64,000 nt of DNA, from assembly GCA_016124525.1 (NCBI GenBank), contig WGNO01000001.1:1-64000 (forward strand), read 5' to 3'. Position 1 is the stretch's first letter. The number at the start of each line of letters is the position of its first letter. Shown piece by piece: positions 15,939-26,284 of this stretch. A program made the position numbers and the translations under genes. The DNA comes from Nostoc sp. RI_552. GTDB taxonomy: Bacteria > Cyanobacteriota > Cyanobacteriia > Cyanobacteriales > Nostocaceae. The notes under the pieces are model-generated. The model ran no database searches. It was not told the DNA's origin and was given only the letters and a program-made list of their open reading frames with translations.

Positions 15939-17312
15939 TTAGTTTGGCGATCGCTTGAGGTTCAATGCCTCGCCGGCTGATATGCCTTCATCTTGAGTAC
16001 CGAAGTAACTTAAAGCAGCAGCAGCTTCACCGCGAGAAACTGGTTTTTTGGGCTGGAACAAGGTTGTATAACCAAACACCCGACGAATATTTGATTGTTG
16101 CCCATTTTGAAAATCTGCCAGGACTGCCCGTAATGCCTTGGGGTCAATTTTTGCCGTATCTTGAAAACCCCAGGTTTGGTTGACTGCTTCTAAATTGGCA
16201 GTAGGTAAGGGTTGGCGAGTATCTAGGGGTATTTTCCATAGAATCAACTGTTCTCGTGTTAGTGGTGCATCAGGACGAAATAAAACTGCAGTAGAGTCCC
16301 CAGATAAAGGACTGGGAATTAACCCAGTTTCAGCCAAACCTTGAATGACTGGAAAATCAATATCGGTTTTTGGCACGTCACTAAAAGTTGCTGGAGTGCT
16401 TTGTGGCGCCAAGCGAATTTGTTTAGCCGGATTATTAACATACATGGCATTGTTAGCCGCAACTAGCCAACGGGCATATTCACGGCGAGTAATGTTTTTA
16501 GTAACTTCAAATAAGTTAGTTATGCTGTCGTTAGAGCTATTTTTAACTTCCTGAGACTTTAAAGATAAAACACCCAAAGCTGCTAAGTCCTGGATAGGTT
16601 CTAGCAGTTCTGGTGGTGCTGCGTTGACATCGTTGAACTTCTGAGATTTTTGTGTAGTTGTTATTTGGCTACCGGATGTGTTATCCGACTGTTTTGGCAA
16701 ATCATCAGGTAGCTCTGAACCAAAAACATTTGAATTCTTGGATTGAGAACTTGGAGTTTCCCTGGGTTCTGCTGCTGCCCCTGTACTAGATACGTACTCA
16801 ATAAATAATGCAGTAGCTGTTTGTGGTTGATCTGGTTTGGGGTTAGTAATTGATTGTGGCTGAATAGACACCTTTACCTCCAAGTCATCGCGACGGACTT
16901 CAAAGGTATCTGGCAAATCATCTGTAGGCTCTTGTAATATCTGCCAATCACTTTTCTGAAACTGGTCACTATAAAAGCTAGTAATAAAATTGCTGGGGTC
17001 AGAACTTAACCAGCGAGTGACTACCCTATTTTCGGAGCTACTAGCAGGAATTACTGACTCTAATTTAGCATTGGGATACAAAGGGATATCCGAGGGAAAA
17101 TCAGATGGTAATTGAACTGTCGGTTCTTTTTGCCTTGGTTGCCCTTCATTGCTCTGAGATTCACCAAAGATTGCTGGGTTATTTTTTAGCCTGGGATCTG
17201 CCGCCAAAGACTGTTCTAGGGTTTTGGCAGTGGGACTGCCACCACAAGCTGTTACGGAAGTCAATAAAATAGCCAAACTCAGCAAGACAGCTGGACGTTT
17301 ACGGAAAAGCAC
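15939..17312 (-). CDS. SLH-domain lipoprotein
   Basis: 457 residues. The N-terminus has a type II signal peptide with lipobox LTSVTAC (Cys about 23), so the mature protein should be lipid-anchored. A middle domain (about 65-180, FPSDIPLYPNAKL...FYSDQFQKSDWQIL) resembles the small adherence domain found before SLH regions in cyanobacteria. A Ser/Gln-rich linker follows, then SLH-like repeats (about 225-450, e.g. FSDVPKTDIDFPVIQGLAE and the final VSRGEAAAALSYFG). It probably tethers envelope layers. An SLH region in a lipoprotein is odd, because SLH usually binds wall polymer on its own. Confidence 0.85.
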   Translation of the reverse strand: MLFRKRPAVLLSLAILLTSVTACGGSPTAKTLEQSLAADPRLKNNPAIFGESQSNEGQPRQKEPTVQLPSDFPSDIPLYPNAKLESVIPASSSENRVVTRWLSSDPSNFITSFYSDQFQKSDWQILQEPTDDLPDTFEVRRDDLEVKVSIQPQSITNPKPDQPQTATALFIEYVSSTGAAAEPRETPSSQSKNSNVFGSELPDDLPKQSDNTSGSQITTTQKSQKFNDVNAAPPELLEPIQDLAALGVLSLKSQEVKNSSNDSITNLFEVTKNITRREYARWLVAANNAMYVNNPAKQIRLAPQSTPATFSDVPKTDIDFPVIQGLAETGLIPSPLSGDSTAVLFRPDAPLTREQLILWKIPLDTRQPLPTANLEAVNQTWGFQDTAKIDPKALRAVLADFQNGQQSNIRRVFGYTTLFQPKKPVSRGEAAAALSYFGTQDEGISAGEALNLKRSPN

Positions 17313-18237
17313 AGGAAATTACAAATCACGTTTCAATTCCTACCCTAACGCAGACTGTCACAACTAAACTAAATTCAAAAAATAAAACCTTAATTTATGC
17401 ACGGGAGATGTTAAAGTTAAAACTATTCTAAAGCGTTTAATTAACTTCGAAACCAAAAAGCGTCCTATTATTGGCAAACGGGCAAGTCCTTTGAGCCGAG
17501 CTTGAAACCTGAGAACCTTCTCTCAATGTTGAAATGGGAGCGATCGCACTACATAGGTATAGTTTAGTTAAACAGCACCATGGGATAAAGTAACGGTATT
17601 TTCCGGTTGTTCCGGTGTTTGCCCGTGAGCAACTGTCTTTTTTCCATTTGTAACGCTTCTAGCTGCTTAGGAGGTTGGTAATTCAGCAATAATTATTGTT
17701 TTAGTAAGGCAACAAGTTCCAATCTTGGATCTAACTTATCCAGGGGTATATCCCCCAAGTTAACCATGAAGCCATAATCTAAGCCTTGATTCATTGAGTT
17801 CAAAGCGATCCCCTACAATCTGAAGTGCTAAACTAAGATTAAATCCATCCTTAGCATCACCCAAAAAGGGGAAAGGATAACCCTCATTTAGTCCATCAGT
17901 TTAGTTCCGGTGTAGAAAAAGGGACTGCTGGCTTTCCTAGTTGGGGATATCATGCAGATGCAAAAGAAAGTACGGGATCTAATTGGCGTTGACCAGCGAC
18001 TAAGGGGCTCTGTGTGACTAAAGCTAATTCACTGCGTCAAGATAGAAGTATGTCTAGCCCTGGGGATGGTTTTAATAACTCCTGGCTAGAAGTATACAAA
18101 GAGCAGTAAATTTGATTTGGGGCTTTAGTTAATCGATTAGGTAGGGGCAAAAGGTTTCTCGATAAATCCATTTAAGAAGTACACAAAGTTTAGATATTTT
18201 GTGGCTGACGATTCACAAAACTTTCCACGCCTTAAAC
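17313..18237. other. Long spacer containing coding debris
   Basis: No intact gene in about 925 bases. On the minus strand a frame-shifted pair of peptides can be read at 17693-17794 (MNQGLDYGFMVNLGD...) and about 17795-17900 (EGYPFPFLGDAKDGFNLSL). On the plus strand a frame near 17880-18110 reads GVEKGTAGFPSWGYHADAKE with one internal stop. They look like decayed genes, but I cannot name the parents. Confidence 0.35.
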
Positions 18238-18489
18238 TTAAATGGTTAATTGCCCTCTCACATATCCCAGAGGATTGGGATATGGATCTGTGGGTTCCTC
18301 AATAGGAGCAATCAAATCTATCTGACCCTGCACCAATCTTGCAGCTTGAGTATAAAACTTTTCACTTGTTGGCTTTGATGTAAGATTTTGAATTAGGGAA
18401 GGTTGGGACTGATATTCAGTGGCCAAAGTCCTTCCTGGAACAAAAGCTAGACCAAAAAGCAGTAAAAACCTGAAAAATAAGTGTCTCAT
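18238..18489 (-). CDS. Small exported hypothetical protein
   Basis: 83 residues from the ATG at 18489 (MRHLFFRFLLLFGLAFVPG). The first 22 residues form a typical signal peptide ending near RTLA. The mature part is short and polar, ending IDLIAPIEEPTDPYPNPLG... An upstream extension of 29 codons is possible but would bury the signal peptide. It is divergent from sasA. Function unknown. Confidence 0.6.
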   Translation of the reverse strand: MRHLFFRFLLLFGLAFVPGRTLATEYQSQPSLIQNLTSKPTSEKFYTQAARLVQGQIDLIAPIEEPTDPYPNPLGYVRGQLTI

Positions 18490-18638
18490 GTCAAAAATGC
18501 CGAGCATATAGGAGTATTGAAAATCTAAAATAGATATTAAATTGAAGAAAATGAACGACCATCGACAACCGTCCATCTATTCTACTTTCTGTTAAGCGAA
18601 GCGTCGCCAGGTTGTTACCAGTGCTGAAACACGATTAC

Positions 18639-19826
18639 ATGCAAGTTTCCCAGGATCAGCCTATTTATTCTGAGGCTCCACTCCAACTGTTACTATTTGT
18701 CGATGGACGACCAAAGTCTCGACAACAAGTGCAGCGTATCCGTGCTTACTTAAAAGAATTACAGGCTGAGTATAACTTTGAACTTCAACTCATCGATGTC
18801 GGACAACAACCCTATTTAGCAGAACATTTTAAGTTAGTTGCAACGCCGGCTTTAATCAAAATTCACCCAGAACCCAGGCAGATTATAGCTGGGAGTAATA
18901 TTATTGCCCAATTGAAGAACTGGTGGCCTCGCTGGCAAGCGGCCGTAGATGCTTACTTAAAATTGCAAGAAGACTTACAAGAACGAATCGATGACAATAG
19001 TCGGATGTCATCACCTAAATCAACAATTCGTTCTGTGGCTGTTTCTGCGGAACTAATCAAACTCTCAGACGAAGTTTTTCGCTTAAAACAGGAAAAAGAC
19101 AAACTTCAGGAGCAGTTAAATTTTAAAGACAGGGTAATCGCGATGCTGGCCCACGACCTCCGCAATCCCCTCACAGCTGCGGCCATAGCCATAGAAACTC
19201 TACAATCTAATTACAATATAGAGATGGCTACATTTACGCGACTTAAACCCACCATGGTAGCACACTTGTTAAAACAAGCCCGAAGTCAAACCAAGACAAT
19301 AGACCGAATGATTGCTGATTTGTTGCAGGTAGGACAGGGTAAAGACACAGAGATACCAATACTACCACAAAAAATGGAAATTGGTAACCTCTGCTTAGAT
19401 GTGTTAGAAGAGTTGCGCGATCGCTACGTTGCCAAATCCCAACATATAGAAACCGATATTCCGCAAGATTTACCGAACGTATATGCCGATCCAGAGCGCG
19501 TACGCCAAGTGCTGATCAATTTGTTGGACAATGCCATCAAATACACCCCAGAAGGTGGCACAATTAGCATTGCCGGATTACATCGCACAACCCAAAAAAT
19601 TCAATTCAGTATCGGTGATACTGGCCCTGGAATTCCGGTAGAAAAGCGTGATCGCATTTTTGAAAATCACTACCGACTGCAACGTGATAAAAGTATAGAT
19701 GGTTACGGCATTGGTCTTTGTTTATGCCAACGCATCATTCAATCACATTACGGGCAGATTTGGGTAGACTCTACACCCAATGGCGGTGCATGGTTCCACT
19801 TTACCTTGCCAGTATATCCATCTTAG
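18639..19826 (+). CDS. sasA: Adaptive-response sensor histidine kinase SasA
   Basis: SasA links the KaiABC clock to transcription by binding KaiC and phosphorylating RpaA. 395 residues from the ATG at 18639; an in-frame TTG at 18612 would add 9. The N-terminal KaiB-like thioredoxin fold (about 10-95) contains [20 protein letters not shown] and ATPALIKI. A short coiled coil then leads to the HisKA domain with AHDLRNPL (His about 172). The HATPase domain has [21 protein letters not shown] and GYGIGLCLC. No kai genes lie in the window. A 7-bp hairpin follows the stop at 19841-19857. Confidence 0.96.
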   Translation: MQVSQDQPIYSEAPLQLLLFVDGRPKSRQQVQRIRAYLKELQAEYNFELQLIDVGQQPYLAEHFKLVATPALIKIHPEPRQIIAGSNIIAQLKNWWPRWQAAVDAYLKLQEDLQERIDDNSRMSSPKSTIRSVAVSAELIKLSDEVFRLKQEKDKLQEQLNFKDRVIAMLAHDLRNPLTAAAIAIETLQSNYNIEMATFTRLKPTMVAHLLKQARSQTKTIDRMIADLLQVGQGKDTEIPILPQKMEIGNLCLDVLEELRDRYVAKSQHIETDIPQDLPNVYADPERVRQVLINLLDNAIKYTPEGGTISIAGLHRTTQKIQFSIGDTGPGIPVEKRDRIFENHYRLQRDKSIDGYGIGLCLCQRIIQSHYGQIWVDSTPNGGAWFHFTLPVYPS

Positions 19827-19913
19827 GTGGGGGTTAGGCTAAACAAGTTTCTTGTTTCTGATTGTGCTGAAAAGTTTGTTTCAAAATCAAACCCTATTGA
19901 TCAAGTTTTATAA

Positions 19914-20174
19914 ATGCCAGACTCATTAATGTATCAGCAGGATAATTTTGTTGTTCTGGAAACAAACGAACCAGAACAATTTCTCACAGCCGATGAGTTG
20001 TTAGACAAACTCAAACTTGTGTTAGAAAAAATGAGGAATCAGGATTTGCCCATAGATTTACAAAAGTTTGAATCTGTAGATGCTCAAGCAAAATATTTAA
20101 TTGATACAAGTTGTGAATTAGATCTTGGTCCGGGAAAATATTTGCAGTGGTACGCAATACGATTAGAAAAGTAG
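19914..20174 (+). CDS. Chlororespiratory reduction protein 7 (CRR7) homologue
   Basis: 86 residues, soluble and acidic, matching the CRR7 family (LMYQQDNFVVLET, FLTADELLDKL, YLIDTSCELDLGPGKYLQWYAIRLE). In plants CRR7 is needed for assembly of the chloroplast NDH-1 complex. A similar role in cyanobacterial NDH-1 is inferred. It lies 87 bases after sasA and may be cotranscribed, though a hairpin intervenes. Confidence 0.88.
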   Translation: MPDSLMYQQDNFVVLETNEPEQFLTADELLDKLKLVLEKMRNQDLPIDLQKFESVDAQAKYLIDTSCELDLGPGKYLQWYAIRLEK

Positions 20175-20338
20175 CTTTGGAGTCAATTAGCTTTTCCTCA
20201 TGTCGCCGAGAATATTACACAATATTAAACCAGTTTTTAAGATGGTGGAAGAAAGAATGTAGAGACTTGTAATACTTAGTCTCTACTATGGTTCTGGAAC
20301 ACCATATTTAATTCTGTAAGTTCTACAAAATCGCTGAT

Positions 20339-20902
20339 TTAGGCAGTCTGAGTTACTTTTGGTTGACTCACAATTGCTAATTCAATCATATTTTCGCCAA
20401 GCTCTGTAATTTTAATATCTACACCAGGTCCAAAGTACCGTGTCATTTTCTCCTGTTTCTCCTGCCAATCATCAAAGGAAATGAAGGGCGAATCGAATAA
20501 TAAAATTAAGGCATAAGCTCCATTAATTTCTGTTTCTCTTAAGCTGGTGACTTCTGGGCGCTCTTCATCTGTGGGACTCAGACCAAGATAAGACAAAGCT
20601 TCATCTAAGTGAGCCTCTTGACCGTAGCAGTATCGGGTAATGTCCTTACGAATTTTATTTTGTGTAACGGTGGCCTGCTGCTCACGTAAAAGTAATAGTG
20701 ATGCCGTGGTATCTTCGCTGAAGGGTATGGGCGGAATCTCATTGGCTTTAAGTGCTAGTCCTCCTAGAAAAAGAGGAAACCCATAGAAAAAGCCTACAAG
20801 ATTAAGTGTAGCGTTATCAGCAGCGTAGGCAGCGAAACCAACAATGATTAATATGCCGCCAATGGTTAAACCGATAGTCCCTAAAGAAATTTTACGAAAC
20901 AT
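20339..20902 (-). CDS. DUF2854 membrane protein
   Basis: 187 residues. Two adjacent membrane segments (about 7-27 and 32-50, with NATLNLVGFFYGFPLFLGGLA) are followed by a soluble domain with several acidic patches. The family DUF2854 is confined to cyanobacteria and plastids. Its function is unknown to me. It is transcribed convergently to crr7. Confidence 0.87.
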   Translation of the reverse strand: MFRKISLGTIGLTIGGILIIVGFAAYAADNATLNLVGFFYGFPLFLGGLALKANEIPPIPFSEDTTASLLLLREQQATVTQNKIRKDITRYCYGQEAHLDEALSYLGLSPTDEERPEVTSLRETEINGAYALILLFDSPFISFDDWQEKQEKMTRYFGPGVDIKITELGENMIELAIVSQPKVTQTA

Positions 20903-21207
20903 GAGCTTAGGATATTACAAATTCTTAACATCTCAGCTTTTATTATCATCGCTTATTGGTCACATTGACATTTTCTACCCTAACCTGACAATGTAAAGTA
21001 TCGCCAAAATTGCCTTTAGGTTTTCCCGTTTTTCGTCAACAAAGGTTCATAGGTCTGGAGGGATGGTTGGTTTTGCCAATACCCCGCGCTGTACTTAACT
21101 AGCTCCCAACCCTAAAACTTCCATGGGTGGGAGAGGTAATTAATCCCTTCCATACTCGATTTTGGGTTAACTTTAAATTGAGGCTATTTGAAGAGTGGAA
21201 CAAAATA
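20903..21207. other. Spacer with imperfect hairpin
   Basis: About 300 bases without a gene. CTCCCAACC (from 21103) pairs with GGGTGGGAG (to 21133) apart from one mismatch. The spacer presumably holds divergent promoters, but no clear boxes are seen. Confidence 0.4.
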
Positions 21208-21390
21208 ATGGATTTACAGACTATAAGAGAACGAATTACCGCAGTTCAAAGCAAGCGTGAGTACCTGTTAAGCCTTTTGGAGCAGCCAAACTTAGGTACT
21301 TTGAGAATTGATGTCAATCAAGCTTTGGAAGAAATGGATGATTTAATTGATGAATTTAAACGGACTATTCCGGGAACAAATAATAATTAG
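21208..21390 (+). CDS. Small hypothetical protein, 60 aa
   Basis: 60 residues from the ATG at 21208 (MDLQTIRERITAV), a highly charged, wholly helical protein with a likely coiled coil. A GAAGAG purine stretch precedes it. A strong terminator starts 30 bases after the stop, which supports a real, singly transcribed gene. Function unrecognised. Confidence 0.6.
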   Translation: MDLQTIRERITAVQSKREYLLSLLEQPNLGTLRIDVNQALEEMDDLIDEFKRTIPGTNNN

Positions 21391-21419
21391 GCTAAACTAT
21401 GTAAAATAATACACACGAC

Positions 21420-21467
21420 AGCGCTGGTGTCTCCGTGAATTAGCGGTTGAACCGGCGCTTTTTGTTT
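21420..21467 (+). terminator. Intrinsic terminator
   Basis: AGCGCTGGT pairs with ACCGGCGCT (one T-G wobble) around a 22-nt loop that has its own small stem, and is followed by TTTTTGTTT. It ends the 60-aa gene's transcript. Confidence 0.75.
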
Positions 21468-21536
21468 ATAGACATTTTTCAGCATCCCAACACAAAAGCC
21501 ACAACAACTCATCCACCAATCAGTTTGCAACATCAC

Positions 21537-21950
21537 TTATTTGAGGTTAATGCTTCCGGCTCGTTCTCCTAACTCTCTGACTAAAGTAATGAGGAAAGTT
21601 ATAGGGACATCTTTTTGACAAAAATCGTCAAAGTGTCCTGTTGTTTTAGCTCCCCAAAAATTTGCATCTTCCACTGATGAATAAGCCAGAATCTGAGTAT
21701 TAGGAGCAATTGCTTTGATGTGACTAGAAGCACTCCAACCATCCATAATTGGCATTTGTAAATCTAGAACAATTACGTCAGGTTGGCAGCTTATAACCAT
21801 TTCTACAGCTTCTTGACCATTGGAAGCTAACCCGACCACTTGGAAATTTTCTTGAGAAGAAAAAGCTAATTTTAAACTTAAACGTGTAAGTTCGTGATCA
21901 TCAACCACTAGAACACGCAATGTTGTAGACTTACAATAAAACATTAACAT
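21537..21950 (-). CDS. Single-domain response regulator
   Basis: 137 residues consisting only of a receiver domain. VLVVDDHELTR supplies the acidic pair (17-18), VIVLDLQMP the phospho-acceptor Asp (63), and a CQKDVP segment the conserved Lys near 115. There is no output domain, so it acts by protein interaction or phosphotransfer. The start could be the ATG at 21944. Its partner kinase is unknown. Two histidine kinases lie within 3 kb but are not in an operon with it. Confidence 0.92.
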   Translation of the reverse strand: MLMFYCKSTTLRVLVVDDHELTRLSLKLAFSSQENFQVVGLASNGQEAVEMVISCQPDVIVLDLQMPIMDGWSASSHIKAIAPNTQILAYSSVEDANFWGAKTTGHFDDFCQKDVPITFLITLVRELGERAGSINLK

Positions 21951-22110
21951 TCAAGGAAATCAAAAACTGATATAAAACCCCTATAGTTTATGAACACAAA
22001 TACAAATAATCACCCTATCTTCTCATTGAATACATTTTATTTTTCCATGGCAATTTGTGAGATAAGTTATGAAATAAGCAACTTTTGCCCTCAAAACAGA
22101 ATTTAGTTAT

Positions 22111-24318
22111 TTATCTGTATAATGAGGACTTTTTTTTAGAATCAATCAAGTTCGAGGTTGTACCAGTTGGAGGTAATGCCATATTGATAAGAGTTTTTTG
22201 TGAATTAGTTTCTGGACAATCTTCACCGGGACGGCGCTGGATGTAACTAGCATCACATTGCAATTCCCAGGCTTGACGATTATCTGCTAACATAATTCCC
22301 AAAACTTCTTGTAAATCTTTGGCAATATCTAGGTCTTTGATGGGGGTAATTACTTCCACTCGGCGATCTAGGTTACGACTCATCCAATCGGCACTACCGA
22401 TGTAGATTTCCTCTTGTTCATTGTTATGAAAATAATAGATACGAGAATGTTCTAAAAAGCGGCCGATAATGCTAATAACGCGAATATTTTCACTGATGTC
22501 TTTGAGTCCGGGACGCAAACAACAAATACCTCGAACAATCAAATCTATTTGTACTCCAGCGCGAGAAGCTTCGTATAAAGTGGCGATAATTTGTGGATCT
22601 ACAAGTGAGTTCATTTTGGCAACAATGCGTCCGGAAAAACCATTTTGCACATTCTCTATTTCGCGATGGATTAATGCCAAAAACCCCTCGCGCATATTCA
22701 CAGGTGCAACCAGTACTTCTCGATAAGATTTTTGTCGAGAATAGCCTGTTAAAAAGTTAAATAAATCTGTAATGTCCGCAGCTAATTCTTCCCGACAGCT
22801 AAATAACCCCAAATCTGTATATAACCGGGCTGTTTTAGGATTATAGTTGCCAGTACCTATATGTATGTAGCGGCGCATTCGGTCTTTTTCTCGTCGCACT
22901 ACCATGACGGTTTTGCAATGAGTCTTGAGTCCTACTAAACCATAGACAACATGGACACCGACTCTTTCTAAACTCCTAGCCCAGTAAATATTATTTTCTT
23001 CATCAAAGCGCGCTTTGAGTTCTACTAATACAGATACTTGCTTACCATTTTCCGCAGCTGCAATGAGGGCTTTGACTATAGGGGAGTCTCCAGAAGTGCG
23101 GTACAGAGTCATTTTAATAGCTAGCACATTTGGGTCGTGGGCTGCATGGGTAATAAAGCGCACCACTGTTGAGGAAAAGGATTGATATGGGTGGTGCACC
23201 AACAAGTCCTTTTCTCGAATCACCGCAAAAAAGTCTTGACCTTCTTCTACTTCTAAAGAGTCTGAATTTAAACTTGGTTCTCTTAACCTTTGCAGACGCA
23301 AAGGGACTACAGACTGGCGTGGTGGTTCTTTGAGTTGGGGTAGTGGCAAAGACATAAAATACATTAAATCCCGGAGTCCTAAAAGACCATCCACTTCATA
23401 AACATCATTTTCTGTCAAGTCCAAATCTTGCAACAACCGGGAACGAATGGGGTCAGGAGTTTGGGATTTAATTTCTAATCTAACGGGAGTCCCCCCCATG
23501 CGGCGTTTGCGTAGTTCTTGTTCAATGGCTAAAAGCAAGTCATCTGCTTCATCTTCTTCCAAAGCCAAATCAGTATCGCGGGTAATGCGGAAGGGATGAT
23601 ACTCTTGTATGTTCATACCTGGAAACAAAAACTCCAGGTTATGAGCAATTACCTGTTCTAACGGTACACCAGTCCAATGGACAGTTTTTCCGTTTTCTGA
23701 TGTTTCTAAGTCTGGTGGTAACGCCAAAAAACGCGGTAGTACGTTGGGGACTTTGACCCTGGCAAAAAATTCTTCTTCAGTATCTGGATTTTTGACTACA
23801 ACTGCCAAATTCAGACTGAGATTAGAAATGTAAGGGAAAGGATGACTAGGATCAACAGCTAAGGGAGTGAGAACTGGAAAAATTTGTTCTTCAAAGAACT
23901 TGTCTAAGTAAATCTTTTGTTTCTGATTTAAATTAATGTAGTCCAGGATATAGATACCATGACTAACCAGTAGAGGTTGTAGCACTTCTTCCAGTTGTTG
24001 GTGCTGCTTTTTCACCAAGGGAATCAGGGTTGATCTAATATCATCTAGCTGTTGTTGGGGTGTGCGACCATCAGGAGTTAGTTTGGCAACTTTGGCTTCT
24101 ACCTGTTGCTTCAAAGCTGCAACCCGCACCATGAAGAATTCATCTAAATTGCCGCTAAAGATCGCCAAAAATTTTAATCTTTCCAAAAGCAGTGTCCGGG
24201 GATCACAGGCTTCGTGCAGTACGCGACTGTTAAATTCTAACCAGCTTAACTCGCGGTTAATGTAATATTGCGGATCGTTCAAATCAATGGGATTGTTGTT
24301 CTTCTTTGATTTCGGCAT
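22111..24318 (-). CDS. ppk1: Polyphosphate kinase
   Basis: PPK1 reversibly transfers the ATP gamma-phosphate to polyphosphate. 735 residues from the ATG at 24318 (a GTG three codons upstream is possible). The N-terminal domain has YINRELSWLEFNSRVL and SGNLDEFFMVRV. The catalytic half has RYIHIGTGNYNPKTARLYTD with the autophosphorylated His, and a later EHSRIYYFHN segment. IYIGSADWMSRNLDRRVEV is the C-terminal signature. Length and motifs are normal. It is divergent from the histidine kinase at 24480. Confidence 0.97.
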   Translation of the reverse strand: MPKSKKNNNPIDLNDPQYYINRELSWLEFNSRVLHEACDPRTLLLERLKFLAIFSGNLDEFFMVRVAALKQQVEAKVAKLTPDGRTPQQQLDDIRSTLIPLVKKQHQQLEEVLQPLLVSHGIYILDYINLNQKQKIYLDKFFEEQIFPVLTPLAVDPSHPFPYISNLSLNLAVVVKNPDTEEEFFARVKVPNVLPRFLALPPDLETSENGKTVHWTGVPLEQVIAHNLEFLFPGMNIQEYHPFRITRDTDLALEEDEADDLLLAIEQELRKRRMGGTPVRLEIKSQTPDPIRSRLLQDLDLTENDVYEVDGLLGLRDLMYFMSLPLPQLKEPPRQSVVPLRLQRLREPSLNSDSLEVEEGQDFFAVIREKDLLVHHPYQSFSSTVVRFITHAAHDPNVLAIKMTLYRTSGDSPIVKALIAAAENGKQVSVLVELKARFDEENNIYWARSLERVGVHVVYGLVGLKTHCKTVMVVRREKDRMRRYIHIGTGNYNPKTARLYTDLGLFSCREELAADITDLFNFLTGYSRQKSYREVLVAPVNMREGFLALIHREIENVQNGFSGRIVAKMNSLVDPQIIATLYEASRAGVQIDLIVRGICCLRPGLKDISENIRVISIIGRFLEHSRIYYFHNNEQEEIYIGSADWMSRNLDRRVEVITPIKDLDIAKDLQEVLGIMLADNRQAWELQCDASYIQRRPGEDCPETNSQKTLINMALPPTGTTSNLIDSKKKSSLYR

Positions 24319-24479
24319 GACGATCACAGGGTAGCTAAATTAAGCTATACATCTGGAGGACTATAAATATAGTAGATGAAATAGGGCTTGAGGGAAACTT
24401 TAAAGTTACATTTAGCTATGGTGATTACCCATAAAGTGCTTAACAATCTTGAAGCCAGCAAATTTTTCCCTATTTTTCC

Positions 24480-25925
24480 ATGTTTCAAGCTACTCGTCGC
24501 CGTCTTGCTCTTTGGTACACTGCTATAACCGCGGTGTTGCTTTTACTATTCGCCAGTGGTGTATATTTATATGTCCGCAGTACATTAATTGAGCGAGTTG
24601 ATGATACTCTCAACCACGTAGTGGAAATTATCCAGCGATCGCTTGTGATTTCCCCTGTTCATGGGGATGCTGAACAATTTCAAATTAATGTAGAAGCAAG
24701 TTTTCGTAATAATGCCAGCACCGTAGACGATGACCACATCGACTTAGAATGGTTTAGTCCCAATGGCAAATTACTTTGGTCAACCCTATCGGAACCTTTG
24801 AATATTCCCATTCATGGGAACCATCTCGGTGAAACCGTCCGCGTAGTTAAACAAGAAAGACTCGAAGATGGGGAAAAATTGGACTCACCACTCAGTACCG
24901 AGTATTCACCAATCTTGTTAAGACAAGTTACCCAGCGAGTGGAAGTGGGACGGCAAGTATTAGGATATTTGCGTGTTAGCCATCCTTGGTTTGAAGTCAC
25001 TAAACCTAGTCGCCAGTTGATTATTGATTTGGCCTTAGGTATTTGGTTCATGGTTCTGTCAGTAGCTGCAAGTGGTTGGTTTCTTTCAGGCAAAGCCATG
25101 GAACCGGTGGACGAATCTTACCACCGTCTCAAACAATTTACTGCTGATGCTTCTCACGAACTCCGCAGTCCGATTACCTTGATTCAAACTAATGTGCAAG
25201 TTGCTCTTGCTGATTTAGAATTAGCCGAAACAGAAGCCACGGCTTTTGCCAACTATCGCCAACAGTTAAAGGTGGTGGAACGGCTAACCCAACGCTTAGG
25301 TAAACTAGTCGATGATTTATTATTTTTGGCAAGACAGGATAGTGGTATCAGCAAGGACATTTTTTCGTCTTGTTCTTTAGACGCTTTGCTGATGGAAGTA
25401 GTTGAAGAACAACAATTATTAGCTAAAGAAAAAAAAATTACTTTAACTCTTGATTTGGTTGATCCTCCCGTTGGGGAAGCGCTCCCCCAATTCTTAGACA
25501 ACTGGTTTACACTTCAGGGCAAATGGGATCAGTTAGTCCGACTGTTCACAAATTTGATTAGCAACGCATTACAGTATACACCCTCCCCAGGAGAGGTGCA
25601 TATACAATTGGCGCGTCTGGAGGGAAGCAGTCGTGTTTCTAAAATTCGTTCCAGCACAGCTTTATTACAAATTAAAGTCAGCGATACCGGAATCGGCATT
25701 CCAGCCGAAGCTTTACCGCGCTTATTTGACCGTTTTTATCGAGTAGATCCAGCACGTACCCATAAGACAGCAAAGACAACTACTGAGAGTTCCACAGGTT
25801 CAGGATTGGGATTAGCCATCGCTGCGGCAATTGTTGAACATCATCAAGGTCAACTGCACGTTGAAAGCAATATTGGCAAAGGTACAACTTTTACCATCAC
25901 TTTACCAATCACTCTTGAGTTTTAA
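24480..25925 (+). CDS. Membrane sensor histidine kinase
   Basis: 481 residues. A membrane segment (about 12-30), an extracytoplasmic sensor region (about 31-175), and a second segment (about 180-202, ending SGWFLSGKAM) form the input module. The HisKA box ADASHELRSPITLIQT has His about 226. The HATPase domain has LISNALQYTPSPGE, DTGIGIPAEALPRLFDRFYR and GSGLGLAIA. The architecture resembles the RppB/NrsS group of cyanobacterial metal or redox sensors, but I cannot assign a ligand. No cognate regulator is adjacent, which is unusual for that group. Confidence 0.9.
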   Translation: MFQATRRRLALWYTAITAVLLLLFASGVYLYVRSTLIERVDDTLNHVVEIIQRSLVISPVHGDAEQFQINVEASFRNNASTVDDDHIDLEWFSPNGKLLWSTLSEPLNIPIHGNHLGETVRVVKQERLEDGEKLDSPLSTEYSPILLRQVTQRVEVGRQVLGYLRVSHPWFEVTKPSRQLIIDLALGIWFMVLSVAASGWFLSGKAMEPVDESYHRLKQFTADASHELRSPITLIQTNVQVALADLELAETEATAFANYRQQLKVVERLTQRLGKLVDDLLFLARQDSGISKDIFSSCSLDALLMEVVEEQQLLAKEKKITLTLDLVDPPVGEALPQFLDNWFTLQGKWDQLVRLFTNLISNALQYTPSPGEVHIQLARLEGSSRVSKIRSSTALLQIKVSDTGIGIPAEALPRLFDRFYRVDPARTHKTAKTTTESSTGSGLGLAIAAAIVEHHQGQLHVESNIGKGTTFTITLPITLEF

Positions 25926-26284
25926 ATTGATTGTTCATAATCCTTCAGGGATTAAAAATTGGGGAAACACCCCGGCAAAAACACCATTTACACCTTATTT
26001 TATCAAGCACACCTGGGTGAAGTTTATTTATACTTATTTGTATATAAAATAATTAATATTTATTAAATAACCTCATCCTTGAGATTGAAATATTCCTCTC
26101 ATTTGGTTTTTATTTCGCTCCTATAGTTAGATTAAAAAATTAGAATTAATTGTTAATTTAGACTTGTTCACTATTTGCCATAAGTTAAATTTTGCCAGTT
26201 TTTGATGTTATTTATAAAAATAACTAATTTTAAAATTTGCAATATTTTTTACTCCAATAAAAATTCAGACTCAGGGAGTTAATT
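25926..26284. other. AT-rich spacer
   Basis: About 360 very AT-rich bases without a gene. It ends in CAGGGAGTTAATT, the ribosome-binding region of the following exported protein. No promoter boxes or repeats stand out. Confidence 0.45.
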
